Below are positions 1-8,754 of a DNA stretch of 64,000 bases, piece by piece. Under the pieces are notes generated by a model. The model was not told the origin of the DNA and did not search any database. It worked only from the letters and a program-made list of their open reading frames with translations. Source of the stretch: LMUY01 sp965199165 (GTDB lineage Bacteria > Pseudomonadota > Alphaproteobacteria > Acetobacterales > Acetobacteraceae); the NCBI GenBank assembly GCA_965199165.1, contig OZ240681.1, positions 1,736,001 to 1,800,000 on the forward strand. The letters run 5' to 3'. The translations under genes were made by a program, and so were the position numbers. The number at the start of each line of letters is the position of its first letter. Position 1 is the stretch's first letter.

Positions 1-777
1 GCCGGGCAGGAGAACGGGAAGGAGCTGGTGATCGGCTGCGTCGGCCTAAGGCTGGACAAGACGCCCGGCGTAGGCAACCTCGGCTACTGGGTCGGCCGCC
101 AATACTGGGGGCACGGCGTCGCGACGGAGGCGGTGGGGCGGGTGGCGCGCTGGGCGTTGGCCAACCTGTCCATCGACCGCATCGAGGCGCATGTCGCGGA
201 GGACAACCCCGCCTCGTCCGCCGTGCTGCGCCGGGTCGGCCTGCGGGAGGTGGGGCACGGGCGGGAGGCCTTCCTCGCCCGCGGCGGCGACCACCCGGTG
301 ATCCGGTTCGAGGCGACGAGGGACGACCTGTTCGGCGCCGTCGAAACCCCTGCCGCGACGCACGAGCCGGCCCTAGGCAAGCCGCTGCTGCTGGTGGCCG
401 CCTGCGCGCTGATCGACGTGGACAACCGGGTGCTGCTGGCGCGCCGGCCGGAAGGCAAGAAGATGGCCGGGCTGTGGGAATTCCCCGGCGGCAAGCTCAA
501 CCCCGGCGAGACCCCGGAGCAGGCGTTGATCCGCGAGTTGAAGGAGGAACTGGGCATCGACGTGACGGAGGCTTGCCTCGCTCCCTTCGCCTTCGCCTCC
601 CACGACTACGACCGCTTCCATCTGCTGATGCCGCTGTTCCTGTGTCGTCGCTGGAAGGGCGTGCCCACCGGGCTGGAAGACCAGGCGCTCGCCTGGGTGC
701 GCCCCAACAAGCTGACGGACTACGACATGCCCCCGGCCGACAAGCCGCTCATCCCCCTGCTGAGGGACTTCCTGTGA
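1..777 (+). CDS. GNAT acetyltransferase-Nudix (MutT) fusion, 5' end outside the window
   Basis: The frame is open from base 1, so the N-terminus is missing. The first third shows the second half of a RimJ/RimL-type GNAT fold (GYWVGRQYWGHGVATEA acetyl-CoA loop, then ERVGL-like tail as RRVGL). After a short linker near base 370 a complete Nudix domain follows, with the Nudix box at about 487-557 (GGKLNPGE, then REL and EELGI). The Nudix half resembles MutT, which hydrolyses oxidised dNTPs such as 8-oxo-dGTP; the acetyltransferase substrate cannot be told. The stop overlaps the GTG of the next gene (GTGA), so the two are probably translated together. The fusion is real as read: no stop or frame change separates the domains. 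Confidence 0.9.
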   Translation, partial: AGQENGKELVIGCVGLRLDKTPGVGNLGYWVGRQYWGHGVATEAVGRVARWALANLSIDRIEAHVAEDNPASSAVLRRVGLREVGHGREAFLARGGDHPVIRFEATRDDLFGAVETPAATHEPALGKPLLLVAACALIDVDNRVLLARRPEGKKMAGLWEFPGGKLNPGETPEQALIRELKEELGIDVTEACLAPFAFASHDYDRFHLLMPLFLCRRWKGVPTGLEDQALAWVRPNKLTDYDMPPADKPLIPLLRDFL

Positions 778-1529
778 CCAACCCCACCGCCTGCCTGCTC
801 GTCATCGGCAACGAGGTGCTGTCCGGCCGCACCCAGGACGCCAACATCAAGTTCCTCGCCACCCGGCTGGGCGAACTCGGCATCCCCCTGCGCGAGGTGC
901 GGGTCATCCCGGACGTGCCGGACACCATCATCGGCACGGTGAACGAGGTGCGGGCCCGGTTCGATCACGTCTTCACCACCGGCGGCATCGGGCCGACGCA
1001 CGACGACATCACCAGCGAGTGCGTCTCCGCCGCGTTCGGCGTCCCGTGGGAGCCGCATGGCGAGGCCTGGGCGCGGATGGAGCGCCACTACAAGCCGGGC
1101 GAGTTCAATGCCGCCCGGCAGCGCATGGCCACGATGCCACGCGGCGCCACGCTGATCGACAACGCCATCTCCATCGCGCCGGGCTTCAGCATCGGCAACG
1201 TGCACGTCATGGCCGGGGTGCCGCGCATCATGCAGTCCATGTTCGAGGCGCTGGCGCCCTCGCTGGCCGGCGGCCCGCCCATCGTCTCCCGCGCGGTGCA
1301 CGCCATCGGGCTGCTGGAGGGCCAGGTGGCGGACGGCCTGCGGGCGGTGCAGGAGCGGCATCCCACACTGGACCTCGGCTCCTACCCGTTCTATCGCGCC
1401 AGCGGCAACGGCGTGGCCCTGGTGGCGAAAGGCCCGGATGCCGCAGCGGCCGAGGCGGCGATTGCAGAGGTGGCGGAGTTGATTCGGCGGTTCGGGCTGG
1501 CGCCGGTCCAGGGCGAACCGCCGACCTGA
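774..1529 (+). CDS. Molybdopterin-binding domain protein, CinA N-terminal type
   Basis: A 251-residue protein starting at GTG 774, which overlaps the upstream stop by four bases. It opens with the MoCF/CinA core (LLVIGNEVLSGRTQDAN near residues 8-24) and carries the TTGGIGPTHDD loop near residues 65-75. It lacks the C-terminal nicotinamide-nucleotide amidase domain found in full-length CinA. In that family the N-terminal domain acts as an ADP-ribose/CoA/NAD-type pyrophosphatase. Standing behind a MutT-like Nudix domain, a role in nucleotide clean-up is plausible, but this is inference. A MoaB/Mog role in molybdenum cofactor synthesis is less likely, since no other moa/moe gene is present. Confidence 0.85.
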   Translation: MTNPTACLLVIGNEVLSGRTQDANIKFLATRLGELGIPLREVRVIPDVPDTIIGTVNEVRARFDHVFTTGGIGPTHDDITSECVSAAFGVPWEPHGEAWARMERHYKPGEFNAARQRMATMPRGATLIDNAISIAPGFSIGNVHVMAGVPRIMQSMFEALAPSLAGGPPIVSRAVHAIGLLEGQVADGLRAVQERHPTLDLGSYPFYRASGNGVALVAKGPDAAAAEAAIAEVAELIRRFGLAPVQGEPPT

Positions 1530-1765
1530 TCTCATGATCTTGAAGTCCGCACTTGCAGCGAAAGGAGGAGATGGGCAGGCCACCGAAAACAGAGGGTGAT
1601 GTCCCGCGAAGTTCGCTTGCGCACTCCCTGACCCGGGGCACGAGCAGCGGCCCCGGCTCTGTCGCCAGCGATCGGGCTCCCGCCATCGATGCCGGTGTGC
1701 AGCCGGCCGCCGCTTGCTGCGTTGGATGCACGCACGAGCAAGCCTGTTTCTTGTAAAGAGCGACG
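1530..1765. other. Intergenic stretch, no supported gene
   Basis: 236 bases between the CinA-like gene and the esterase. A short reading frame exists on the plus strand (from 1553) but its composition and lack of family resemblance do not support it. AAAGAG shortly before ATG 1766 is a possible ribosome binding site for the esterase. Confidence 0.5.
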
Positions 1766-2731
1766 ATGCCGATTTACGATGCCCGATCGATCCCCAAACG
1801 CGTTGAAAGCGGCGTTAAGGATGCTGAGATCGCCGAGTGGCTGAAGACCGGGCCAGTGCTGGGCAGCCATAAGCCTATCCACGTCCAGCGTCGCGAGCAT
1901 GATGCCTTCATCGACGCGAACCCGCCGCCGGTCGGCCGCATCGAGCATCTGGGGCTGCCCGGCCCGCACGGCACTGTGCCGGTGCGCGTATATCACCCTG
2001 CGGGAGCCGGCGAGGCGCCTCTGCCCGCGCTGATCTATCTGCACGGTGGCGGCTTCGTTGTCGGCTCGCTTGACCAATTCGACACCGCAATGCGGCGGCT
2101 TTGTGAGGGCGCACGCATCCAGGTCTATGCCGTCGATTACAAGCTGGCGCCTGAATACCAATGGCCCGTCCAGATCGAGGAAGGCGAGTTCGTCGTCCGC
2201 TGGCTGTTCGATCATGCCCTCGAACGCGGCGTGGACGCCGAACGCATAGCCCTGGGCGGGGACTCAGCCGGCGGGAACCAGACGTGCGTCATCACTCAGA
2301 AGCTGCGCGACGAGGGCGGTCCCAGACTGAAGCTGCAGCTGCCGCTCTATCCCGAAACAAAGATGCCGTTCGACACGCCGGCTGGGATCGAGAACCGGAC
2401 AGGCGGTTATGTCGACACCGCCGGCGTGTTGCTGTTCGTTTGGTCGCTGGTCCCGCAAGGCACGGACTATTCGCAGCCCTCCATCACGCCGCTGAACGCC
2501 ACCGACTTCACCGGCCTTCCCCCTGCCATCCTCGTCACCTGCGGGTTCGACATGCTGCGCGATGTTGGCCATGCCTATGCGCGCAAGCTGGCGGAGGCGG
2601 GGAACGACCTCACCTATGTCCATTATCCCGACCTGCCGCACGGCATCATTCAGATGACGGCGCATTCCAAGGCCTGCCTGGCCGCCACCGAGGAGATCGC
2701 GATCTTGCTGGGCGAGCGTCTCGCCGCGTGA
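1766..2731 (+). CDS. Alpha/beta hydrolase, HSL/acetyl-esterase family
   Basis: A 321-residue carboxylesterase of the hormone-sensitive-lipase family. The oxyanion motif HGGG is at residues 93-96 and the nucleophile elbow GDSAG at 165-169 with Ser167. Asp262 (GFDMLRD) and His292 (LPHGI) complete a plausible triad. It has no signal peptide, so it should be cytoplasmic and act on short-chain esters. Its codon use has visibly more A/T at third positions than the genes around it, which hints at later acquisition. It precedes hpd in the same direction across a 168-base gap, so co-transcription is uncertain. Confidence 0.88.
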   Translation: MPIYDARSIPKRVESGVKDAEIAEWLKTGPVLGSHKPIHVQRREHDAFIDANPPPVGRIEHLGLPGPHGTVPVRVYHPAGAGEAPLPALIYLHGGGFVVGSLDQFDTAMRRLCEGARIQVYAVDYKLAPEYQWPVQIEEGEFVVRWLFDHALERGVDAERIALGGDSAGGNQTCVITQKLRDEGGPRLKLQLPLYPETKMPFDTPAGIENRTGGYVDTAGVLLFVWSLVPQGTDYSQPSITPLNATDFTGLPPAILVTCGFDMLRDVGHAYARKLAEAGNDLTYVHYPDLPHGIIQMTAHSKACLAATEEIAILLGERLAA

Positions 2732-2899
2732 CGGACACGAAACCAGAAGGCGGCCCAGCAGGGGGTCGCCCTCCATTCGTATCGGGCGCGCTCGATCGGG
2801 CGTTGCAAGGACCGCCTGCCGCCGCCAGATGCCGCTTCACCTCCCGTGCTCCCAGGCGCACGATGGGGAAGGCAAGGGCTAGAAAGAAGAGGAAACCGC

Positions 2900-4030
2900 A
2901 TGGGTCCGTTCCCGCACGAGGCGCCTGCCGCCACCATCACGGAGCAGAACCCGGCCGGCACGGACGGCTTCGGCTTCGTCGAATACGCCCACCCGAACCC
3001 GGCCGAGTTGCACGACCTGTTCAAGACCATGGGCTTCACCCCCGTGGCCAAGCACCGCACCCGCGCGATCACGTTGTATCGGCAGGGCGACGTGAACTAC
3101 CTGGTCAACGAGGAGCCGGGCAGCCACGCCACCCGCTTCGCCGCCGAGCATGGCCCCTGCGCCGCTTCCATGGCGTTCCGCGTGGTGGACGCCCGGCACG
3201 CCTATGACCGCGCCGTCGCCAATGGCGCCGAGCCGGCCGAAGGCCTGGGCACGCTGGCGATGGACGTGCCGGCCATCAAGGGCATCGGCAACTCGGTGCT
3301 GTATTTCCTCGACACCTACAGCGCCAAGGGCTCCCCCTTCGCCGCCGAGTTCGACTGGCTGGGCGAGGCGGACCCGATGCCGGCGGGCGAAGGGCTCTAT
3401 TACCTGGACCACCTGACCCACAACGTCGGCCGCGGCCGCATGAACGTCTGGTCGTCCTTCTACGAGCGCATCTTCAACTTCAAGGAGATCCGCTACTTCG
3501 ACATCAAGGGCGAGTACACCGGCCTGTTCTCCCGCGCGCTGACCAGCCCGGACGGCAAGATCCGCATCCCGATCAACGAGAGCGCCGACAGCAAGAGCCA
3601 GATCGAGGAGTACTTGCACCAGTACAAGGGCGAAGGCATCCAGCACATGGCTTGCGGCTGCCACGACGTCTACGAGACGGTGGAGCGCCTGCGCGCCCGT
3701 GGGCTGCCGTTCATGCCGTCGCCGCCCGACACGTATTACGAGCGGGTGGACGACCGGGTCCCCGGCCATGGCGAGGACTTGGCCCGGCTGCGGGCAAACG
3801 GCATCCTGCTGGACGGCGAGGGGGCCGTTGCAGTCGGCGCCAAGGAAGGCAGCATGACCAAGGTGCTGCTGCAGATCTTCTCGGCCAACGCGATCGGGCC
3901 GATCTTCTTCGAGTTCATCCAGCGCAAGGGGGACGAGGGCTTCGGCGAGGGCAATTTCCGCGCCCTGTTCGTCTCCATCGAGGAAGACCAGCTGCGCCGC
4001 GGCGTGCTGCAGCGCACCGCGGCCGAGTGA
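2900..4030 (+). CDS. hpd: 4-Hydroxyphenylpyruvate dioxygenase
   Basis: A 376-residue, non-haem iron dioxygenase that converts 4-hydroxyphenylpyruvate to homogentisate, the second step of tyrosine breakdown. The two vicinal-oxygen-chelate halves are intact. The iron ligands are the His of LDHLTHNVGRG, the His of IQHMACGCHD and the Glu of FFEFIQRKG near the C-terminus. ATG 2900 is chosen over an upstream start in the same frame because AAGAAGAGGAAA lies 5-10 bases before it and the family's N-terminus begins here. It is followed after 40 bases by hmgA, which uses its product. No maleylacetoacetate isomerase or fumarylacetoacetase is in the window. Confidence 0.96.
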   Translation: MGPFPHEAPAATITEQNPAGTDGFGFVEYAHPNPAELHDLFKTMGFTPVAKHRTRAITLYRQGDVNYLVNEEPGSHATRFAAEHGPCAASMAFRVVDARHAYDRAVANGAEPAEGLGTLAMDVPAIKGIGNSVLYFLDTYSAKGSPFAAEFDWLGEADPMPAGEGLYYLDHLTHNVGRGRMNVWSSFYERIFNFKEIRYFDIKGEYTGLFSRALTSPDGKIRIPINESADSKSQIEEYLHQYKGEGIQHMACGCHDVYETVERLRARGLPFMPSPPDTYYERVDDRVPGHGEDLARLRANGILLDGEGAVAVGAKEGSMTKVLLQIFSANAIGPIFFEFIQRKGDEGFGEGNFRALFVSIEEDQLRRGVLQRTAAE

Positions 4031-4070
4031 GCGCCGGGCGACAGAGGCGAAGAGCAGGGAGCGACCATCA

Positions 4071-5405
4071 ATGAACATCATGTCGCCCGCTGCCTTGTCG
4101 GTCGCTGCCGACACGGCGGGCTACCAGTCGGGCTTCGGCAACGGGTTCGAGACGGAGGCGCTGCCGGGCGCCCTGCCGGTCGGCCGCAACTCACCCCAGC
4201 GTTGCGCCTACGGGCTCTACGCCGAGCAGCTGTCCGGTTCGCCTTTCACCGCCCCGCGCGCCAGCAACGAGCGGTCCTGGCTCTACCGCATCCGGCCGAC
4301 GGTCAGCCATTGGGGCACGTTCCGCCCGATGGATGCCGGCCTGTGGCGCACCGCGCCGGGCACCGATCCGCTGCTGGCGCCCGCGCCGATGCGGTGGGAC
4401 GCGCTGCCGCTGCCGGACGCGCCGACCACCTTCCTGCAGGGCGTCCGCACCATCACCACCGCCGGCGATGCCGGTTCGATGGCGGGTATGGGCGCGCATG
4501 TCTACCTGGTCACCCGCTCCATGGTGGACGAGTATTTCTACGATTCCGACGGCGAGCTGCTGTTCGTGCCGCAGCAGGGCGCGCTGCGGCTATGTACCGA
4601 GTTCGGCGTCATCGACGTCGCGCCCGGGGAGGTCGCCGTCATCCCCCGCGGCGTCAAGCTGCGGGTGGAGCTGCCCAGCGGCCCGGCTCGCGGTTACCTG
4701 TGCGAGAACTACGGCGGCGCGCTTGCCCTGCCGGAACGCGGCCCGATCGGCGCCAACTGCCTGGCCAACCCGCGCGATTTCCTGACCCCGGTGGCCGCCT
4801 ACGAGGACCGGGACGGCCCGGCGCGGATGGTGGTGAAATGGGGCGGTGCGCTGTGGCAGACCGAGCTCGACCACTCGCCGCTCGACGTGGTGGCCTGGCA
4901 CGGCAACTACGCGCCCTACAAGTATGACCTGCGCCGCTTCTCGCCGGTTGGCCCCATCCTGTTCGACCATGCCGACCCAAGCATCTTCACGGTGCTGACC
5001 TCGGCCAGTGAGACGCCCGGCACCGCCAACATCGACTTCGTGATCTTCCCGGACCGTTGGGCCGTGGCGGAGAACACCTTCCGACCGCCCTGGTACCACA
5101 TGAACGTCATGAGCGAGTTCATGGGCCTGATCTACGGCCAGTATGACGCCAAGATCGGCGGCGGCTTCGAGCCGGGCGGGTTCAGCCTGCACAACACCAT
5201 GCTGCCGCACGGGCCCGACCACGGCGCATTCGAACGTGCCAGCGCGGTGGAGCTCAAGCCACACAAGCTGGAAGGCACCATGGCCTTCATGTTCGAGACC
5301 CGCTTCCCCCAGAAGGTCACCGCCTACGCCGCCGGCCTCGCCCAGACCAGCTACGCCAGCTACGGCGCCGCCCTGGCCAAGCGCTTCGATCCCACGCAGC
5401 CGTAA
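4071..5405 (+). CDS. hmgA: Homogentisate 1,2-dioxygenase
   Basis: A 444-residue enzyme that opens the ring of homogentisate to give maleylacetoacetate. The start matches the family (YQSGFGNGFETEALPGALP), and the C-terminal cupin iron site is present: His and Glu in WYHMNVMSEFMGL and His in MLPHGPDHGAFE. Length is normal for the family. It sits directly behind hpd and forms with it a two-gene tyrosine-catabolism unit that ends at a strong hairpin a few bases past the stop. Confidence 0.97.
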   Translation: MNIMSPAALSVAADTAGYQSGFGNGFETEALPGALPVGRNSPQRCAYGLYAEQLSGSPFTAPRASNERSWLYRIRPTVSHWGTFRPMDAGLWRTAPGTDPLLAPAPMRWDALPLPDAPTTFLQGVRTITTAGDAGSMAGMGAHVYLVTRSMVDEYFYDSDGELLFVPQQGALRLCTEFGVIDVAPGEVAVIPRGVKLRVELPSGPARGYLCENYGGALALPERGPIGANCLANPRDFLTPVAAYEDRDGPARMVVKWGGALWQTELDHSPLDVVAWHGNYAPYKYDLRRFSPVGPILFDHADPSIFTVLTSASETPGTANIDFVIFPDRWAVAENTFRPPWYHMNVMSEFMGLIYGQYDAKIGGGFEPGGFSLHNTMLPHGPDHGAFERASAVELKPHKLEGTMAFMFETRFPQKVTAYAAGLAQTSYASYGAALAKRFDPTQP

Positions 5406-5411
5406 AGTAGC

Positions 5412-5435
5412 GTGCAATGCTCCTGGGCATTGCAC
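5412..5435. terminator. Hairpin between convergent hmgA and aroE
   Basis: A perfect nine-base stem (GTGCAATGC / GCATTGCAC) with a six-base loop, seven bases past the hmgA stop and 35 bases past the aroE stop. There is no T-run, so it may work as a bidirectional or Rho-assisted terminator or as an mRNA 3'-end stabiliser. Confidence 0.6.
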
Positions 5436-5469
5436 CACCAGCGCGCCACGTATCGTCGTGCCGGTGCAA

Positions 5470-6294
5470 TCAGCGCAGCTCGACTCGGAGGGTTTCGATC
5501 AGCCCTGCCGTATGGGGCCGCGTGCCGCGCCACCAGGTGAACGCCTCGGCGGCCTGTTCCACCAGCATGCCCACCCCGTCCACCAGCCGCGCCGCGCCGG
5601 CTGCCTGCGCCACGTGCAGGAACGGCGTCAGCCCCCGGCCATAGCTGAGGTCGTAGGCAAGGCACGACGCGCCAAAGCTGCGCTCCCCAATGGACGGCGC
5701 CTCGCCACGCAGGCTCGCCGAGGTCGCATTCACCACCAGGTCGAACCCGCCGAGTTCGGCAAGCCCATCGAAGCCGATGGCGCGCACCGGGCCGTGCTCG
5801 GCAAACTGGCCCGCGAGCGTGTGGCCCTTTTCCACCGTCCGGTTCGCGATCACCAGCGTGGCCGGACGTTGCAGCAGGAGCGGGCGCAACACCCCGCGCA
5901 CGGCACCGCCGGCGCCGAGCAGCAGCACGCGCCGCCCCGCCATCGCGAAGCCGAGGTTGCGCTGGATGTCGGTGACCAGGCCGACGCCGTCGAAGTTCTC
6001 GCCGACCACCCGGCTCCCCTCGAATCGCATGGCGTTGACGGCGCCGGCCAGCCGCGCCGCCTCCCGCAACTCGGTCGCGTAGGCGCACGCGTCCAGCTTG
6101 AACGGGGTGGTGACGTTCAGCCCCCGCCCGCCCGCGGCCCGGAACGCGTCCACCGCTGCGGCAAAGCCGTCCGGCGCCGGCTCGATCGTGCCATACTCCA
6201 GGGCATGCCCGGCCGCCTTGGCGAAGGCGCGGTGGATCAGCGGCGACTTGCTATGCGCGACCGGGTTGCCGATCACGGCGTAGCGGTCCGTCAT
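5470..6294 (-). CDS. aroE: Shikimate dehydrogenase (NADP+)
   Basis: A 274-residue enzyme reducing 3-dehydroshikimate to shikimate. The substrate site is seen in GNPVAHSKSP (residues 9-18) and NVTTPFK (catalytic Lys). The NADP Rossmann motif is GAGGAVRGV and the adenosine-phosphate-binding NRT follows (IANRTVEK). It is the last gene of a three-gene overlapping operon (NAD(P)H-binding protein, DoxX protein, aroE); its ATG overlaps the DoxX stop by four bases. One oddity is NVTTPFKLDA where most family members have NVTIPFK/NVTVPHK. Confidence 0.96.
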   Translation of the reverse strand: MTDRYAVIGNPVAHSKSPLIHRAFAKAAGHALEYGTIEPAPDGFAAAVDAFRAAGGRGLNVTTPFKLDACAYATELREAARLAGAVNAMRFEGSRVVGENFDGVGLVTDIQRNLGFAMAGRRVLLLGAGGAVRGVLRPLLLQRPATLVIANRTVEKGHTLAGQFAEHGPVRAIGFDGLAELGGFDLVVNATSASLRGEAPSIGERSFGASCLAYDLSYGRGLTPFLHVAQAAGAARLVDGVGMLVEQAAEAFTWWRGTRPHTAGLIETLRVELR

Positions 6295-6713
6295 CCAGCG
6301 GGGATGCGGCGGCGGAACGGCCAGTCGATGGCCTCACCCGCGAACAGCGCCCACCACACCAGGACAGGCTGGAGGGCCAATCGCGGGCCGTGATACCACC
6401 AGCTCAGCTGCACCTGCCCGGGCGGCAGACCCTCGAAGGCATGCTTGATGTTGGCCGGGAACACGCACACCGCATACAGGGCCAAGCCGATCCCGGCTGC
6501 GCGGCGCAGCCGGCGTACCAACAGCCCGGCGGCCCCCGCCAACTCGCACAGGCCGGTGCCGAAGATCACCGCGTGCGGATACGGCACCCAGTCCGGCGTG
6601 ATCAGCAGGAATGGCCCGGGCGTCGCCAGGTGGAACACGCCGGCCGCGGCATACGCGGCCGCCAGCGCAAACCGGGCGGCCGGGCGGCCCTTGACGATGG
6701 CTGGGGTCATCAC
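6291..6713 (-). CDS. DoxX family membrane protein
   Basis: A 140-residue protein with four predicted membrane segments, ending in a short basic tail. The first part (ALAAAYAAAGVFHLATPGPF) and FGTGLCELAGAAGLL match the DoxX/MauE-like fold. Members are often linked to quinone or thiol redox steps in the membrane, but no reaction can be assigned. It overlaps its upstream and downstream neighbours by four bases each (ATGA), so it is translationally coupled in the operon. Confidence 0.85.
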   Translation of the reverse strand: MMTPAIVKGRPAARFALAAAYAAAGVFHLATPGPFLLITPDWVPYPHAVIFGTGLCELAGAAGLLVRRLRRAAGIGLALYAVCVFPANIKHAFEGLPPGQVQLSWWYHGPRLALQPVLVWWALFAGEAIDWPFRRRIPAG

Positions 6714-7579
6714 GCCTCCCTATCGGACGCACCCGGCGCGAACGTCCGGGCCAGGCCTTCTGCCAGGCCGATCGGCACGACACCCAGCTGGCGCCGCATC
6801 GGGTCGATCCCCCAGCTCTTGTCTTCCAGCAAGCGCTGCACCTCCGCCCGGCGGATCGTCGGCACGCCCGGCACCAGCCGGGTGAGCGGCGCCGCCAGCC
6901 GCAGCAGGCGGGCCGGCAAGGGGACGATGCGCGGCGGCGGCAACCCCGCGGCATGTGCCACGGCCCGCACGAAGTCCGCATAGCTGATCCGGTCCGCCCC
7001 CGCCAGCACCATGGTCTCCGGCCGGTGCCACGTGGTGGCGATGGCGGCGCGGAGCGAGCGTGTGACGTCGTCCTGGTAGATCGGCCGCACCAGCGCGCGC
7101 CCGCCGCCGGGCAGCGGCACGACAGGCAGCCGCCGCAGCATGCGGGCCAGCCGCTGCACGTTGTCCTCCCCGGTGGCGCCGTAGATCATCGTCGGGTGCA
7201 GCATGACGCCGCATCGCGACGACCCGCGGAACGAAGCCTCGCCGGCCAACACGCCCTGGCCGTGCGCATCCGGCCAGCGCGTGAACTTACGCGTGCTGCC
7301 GAGCAGGACGAAGTGGCTGACCGCGCCGGGTGCAGCGTCCAGGATGGCTGCGGTGTGCCGGGCGTGGGCGCAGGAGACCAGGAGCTCGGCATCGTGCAGC
7401 GCGCGGCGCAACGCTCGGCCGTGCCGCAAGTCAGCCACCAGCGGGCTGCCTGGCAACCCTGTATGCTGCCACTTGGCCCGGTCGCGCACGACAGGCACGT
7501 AGTCGATGCCGTCGGCAGCCAGGGAACGGCAGAGTGCGGTGCCGGACCGCCCCGACGCGCCGATGATGTGGACCCTCAT
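6710..7579 (-). CDS. NAD(P)H-binding, atypical short-chain dehydrogenase/epimerase-like protein
   Basis: A 289-residue extended-SDR-type protein. The N-terminus carries the nucleotide loop IIGASGRSGTALCRSL (residues 4-19). Start ATG 7579 was chosen because the Rossmann strand begins right after it and longer starts add low-complexity sequence. The fold resembles NmrA/NDUFA9-like NAD(P)-binding proteins that include ubiquinone- or sugar-nucleotide-related reductases. The usual YxxxK catalytic pair is not clear, so enzymatic activity is uncertain. It is the first gene of the operon with doxX and aroE and is divergent from rplM. Confidence 0.8.
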   Translation of the reverse strand: MRVHIIGASGRSGTALCRSLAADGIDYVPVVRDRAKWQHTGLPGSPLVADLRHGRALRRALHDAELLVSCAHARHTAAILDAAPGAVSHFVLLGSTRKFTRWPDAHGQGVLAGEASFRGSSRCGVMLHPTMIYGATGEDNVQRLARMLRRLPVVPLPGGGRALVRPIYQDDVTRSLRAAIATTWHRPETMVLAGADRISYADFVRAVAHAAGLPPPRIVPLPARLLRLAAPLTRLVPGVPTIRRAEVQRLLEDKSWGIDPMRRQLGVVPIGLAEGLARTFAPGASDREA

Positions 7580-7648
7580 CCCCGCTTTATACGGCCAATC
7601 GGAAGCAGCCGGACAGCTTCGGTATCCCGCTACCGCATAGGCTGACCC

Positions 7649-7677
7649 TTGACTTCGCGACCGCGAACGTCGATACA
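7649..7677 (+). promoter_or_regulatory. Candidate sigma-70-type promoter for rplM-rpsI
   Basis: TTGACT (7649-7654) and GATACA (7672-7677) are separated by 17 bases, 31 bases before the rplM ATG. The -35 matches consensus at five of six positions, the -10 is weaker. Confidence 0.4.
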
Positions 7678-7707
7678 CCGCGCCCTGATGCTGACGGAAC
7701 CCCACCG

Positions 7708-8172
7708 ATGAAGACGACCCAGTCGTTGAAGCCTGCAGCCGTCACCAGGAACTGGACGTTGATCGACGCCGACGGCCTGGTGCTTGGACGGCTGGCGACG
7801 ATCATCGCCCAGCGCCTTCGAGGCAAGCACAAGCCGCAATTCACCCCGCACGTCGATTGCGGCGACAACATCGTGGTCGTGAATGCCGAGAAGGTCCGTG
7901 TCACCGGCAAGAAGGCCGACCAGTCGGTGTTCTATTACCACACCGGCTTTCCGGGCGGCATCAAGGGTCGGTCCGTTCGGCAAATCCTCACCGGCCGTCA
8001 TCCGGAGCGCGTGATCGAGAAGGCGGTGGAGCGGATGATCACCCGCGGACCGTTGCAGCGCGCGCAGATGAAGCATCTGTATGTCTATGCGGGCGCGGAG
8101 CACAAGCACGAGGGCCAGCAGCCGCAGACATTGGATGTGGCTGCGCTCAACCGCAAGAACACGAGGGTCTGA
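7708..8172 (+). CDS. rplM: 50S ribosomal protein L13
   Basis: A 154-residue early-assembly protein of the large subunit. The N-terminal region (WTLIDADGLVLGRLAT) and the basic HTGFPGGIKGRS and HLYVYAGAEHKHEGQQP segments are diagnostic. Its stop overlaps the rpsI start (TGATG), the usual rplM-rpsI pairing. Confidence 0.98.
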   Translation: MKTTQSLKPAAVTRNWTLIDADGLVLGRLATIIAQRLRGKHKPQFTPHVDCGDNIVVVNAEKVRVTGKKADQSVFYYHTGFPGGIKGRSVRQILTGRHPERVIEKAVERMITRGPLQRAQMKHLYVYAGAEHKHEGQQPQTLDVAALNRKNTRV

Positions 8173-8678
8173 TGTCCGAATCCGTAGAAACCCGGACTGG
8201 CACGCTCGCCGACCTCAAGGATTTCGCCGTCACCGGCGCCGTTCCGAATGCCACGGCCGTCGCCGCCCGGGTCGAGCCCAAGCGCGATGCGCTCGGCCGC
8301 TCCTATGCCACGGGCCGGCGCAAGAACGCGATCGCCCGCGTGTGGATCAAGCCCGGCAAGGGGGACATCAACGTCAACGGCAAGACCGTCACGACCTACT
8401 TCGCTCGTCCGGTGCTCCGAATGCTGATCACGCAGCCCTTCCTGATCTCAGACCGCTACAACCAGTTCGATGTGTTCTGCACCGTGAACGGCGGCGGGCT
8501 GTCCGGGCAAGCGGGCGCGTTGCGTCACGGGATCAGCCGGGCACTTACCTACTACGAGCCGGAGTTGCGGGGTATCCTGAAGCTCGCAGGCTTCTTGACC
8601 CGCGACAGCCGGGTGGTCGAGCGCAAGAAGTACGGCAAGGCCAAGGCGCGTCGGTCCTACCAGTTCTCCAAGCGCTGA
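8172..8678 (+). CDS. rpsI: 30S ribosomal protein S9
   Basis: A 168-residue protein, longer than the roughly 130 residues of E. coli S9 because of an N-terminal extension typical of alphaproteobacteria. The conserved body starts at YATGRRKNAIARVW and ends with the RSYQFSKR tail that reaches the tRNA in the P site. ATG 8172 overlaps the rplM stop. A strong hairpin follows 44 bases after the stop. Confidence 0.98.
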   Translation: MSESVETRTGTLADLKDFAVTGAVPNATAVAARVEPKRDALGRSYATGRRKNAIARVWIKPGKGDINVNGKTVTTYFARPVLRMLITQPFLISDRYNQFDVFCTVNGGGLSGQAGALRHGISRALTYYEPELRGILKLAGFLTRDSRVVERKKYGKAKARRSYQFSKR

Positions 8679-8721
8679 CCCTGCGTCGACGACACAGTGC
8701 CGTCGGGCGTCGCGCGCTGGC

Positions 8722-8744
8722 GGAGCGGCGTTTGACGCCGCTCC
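8722..8744. terminator. Strong GC hairpin between convergent rpsI and the DUF892 gene
   Basis: A ten-base perfect stem (GGAGCGGCGT / ACGCCGCTCC) with a three-base loop. It lies between convergent genes and lacks a T-run, so it could serve both directions. Confidence 0.65.
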
Positions 8745-8754
8745 ACCGTTCGCC

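Noticed and set aside
1553..1756. A short plus-strand frame between the CinA-like gene and the esterase
   Set aside because: Non-ATG start, biased residue content and no similarity to any family; composition does not resemble coding sequence in this window.
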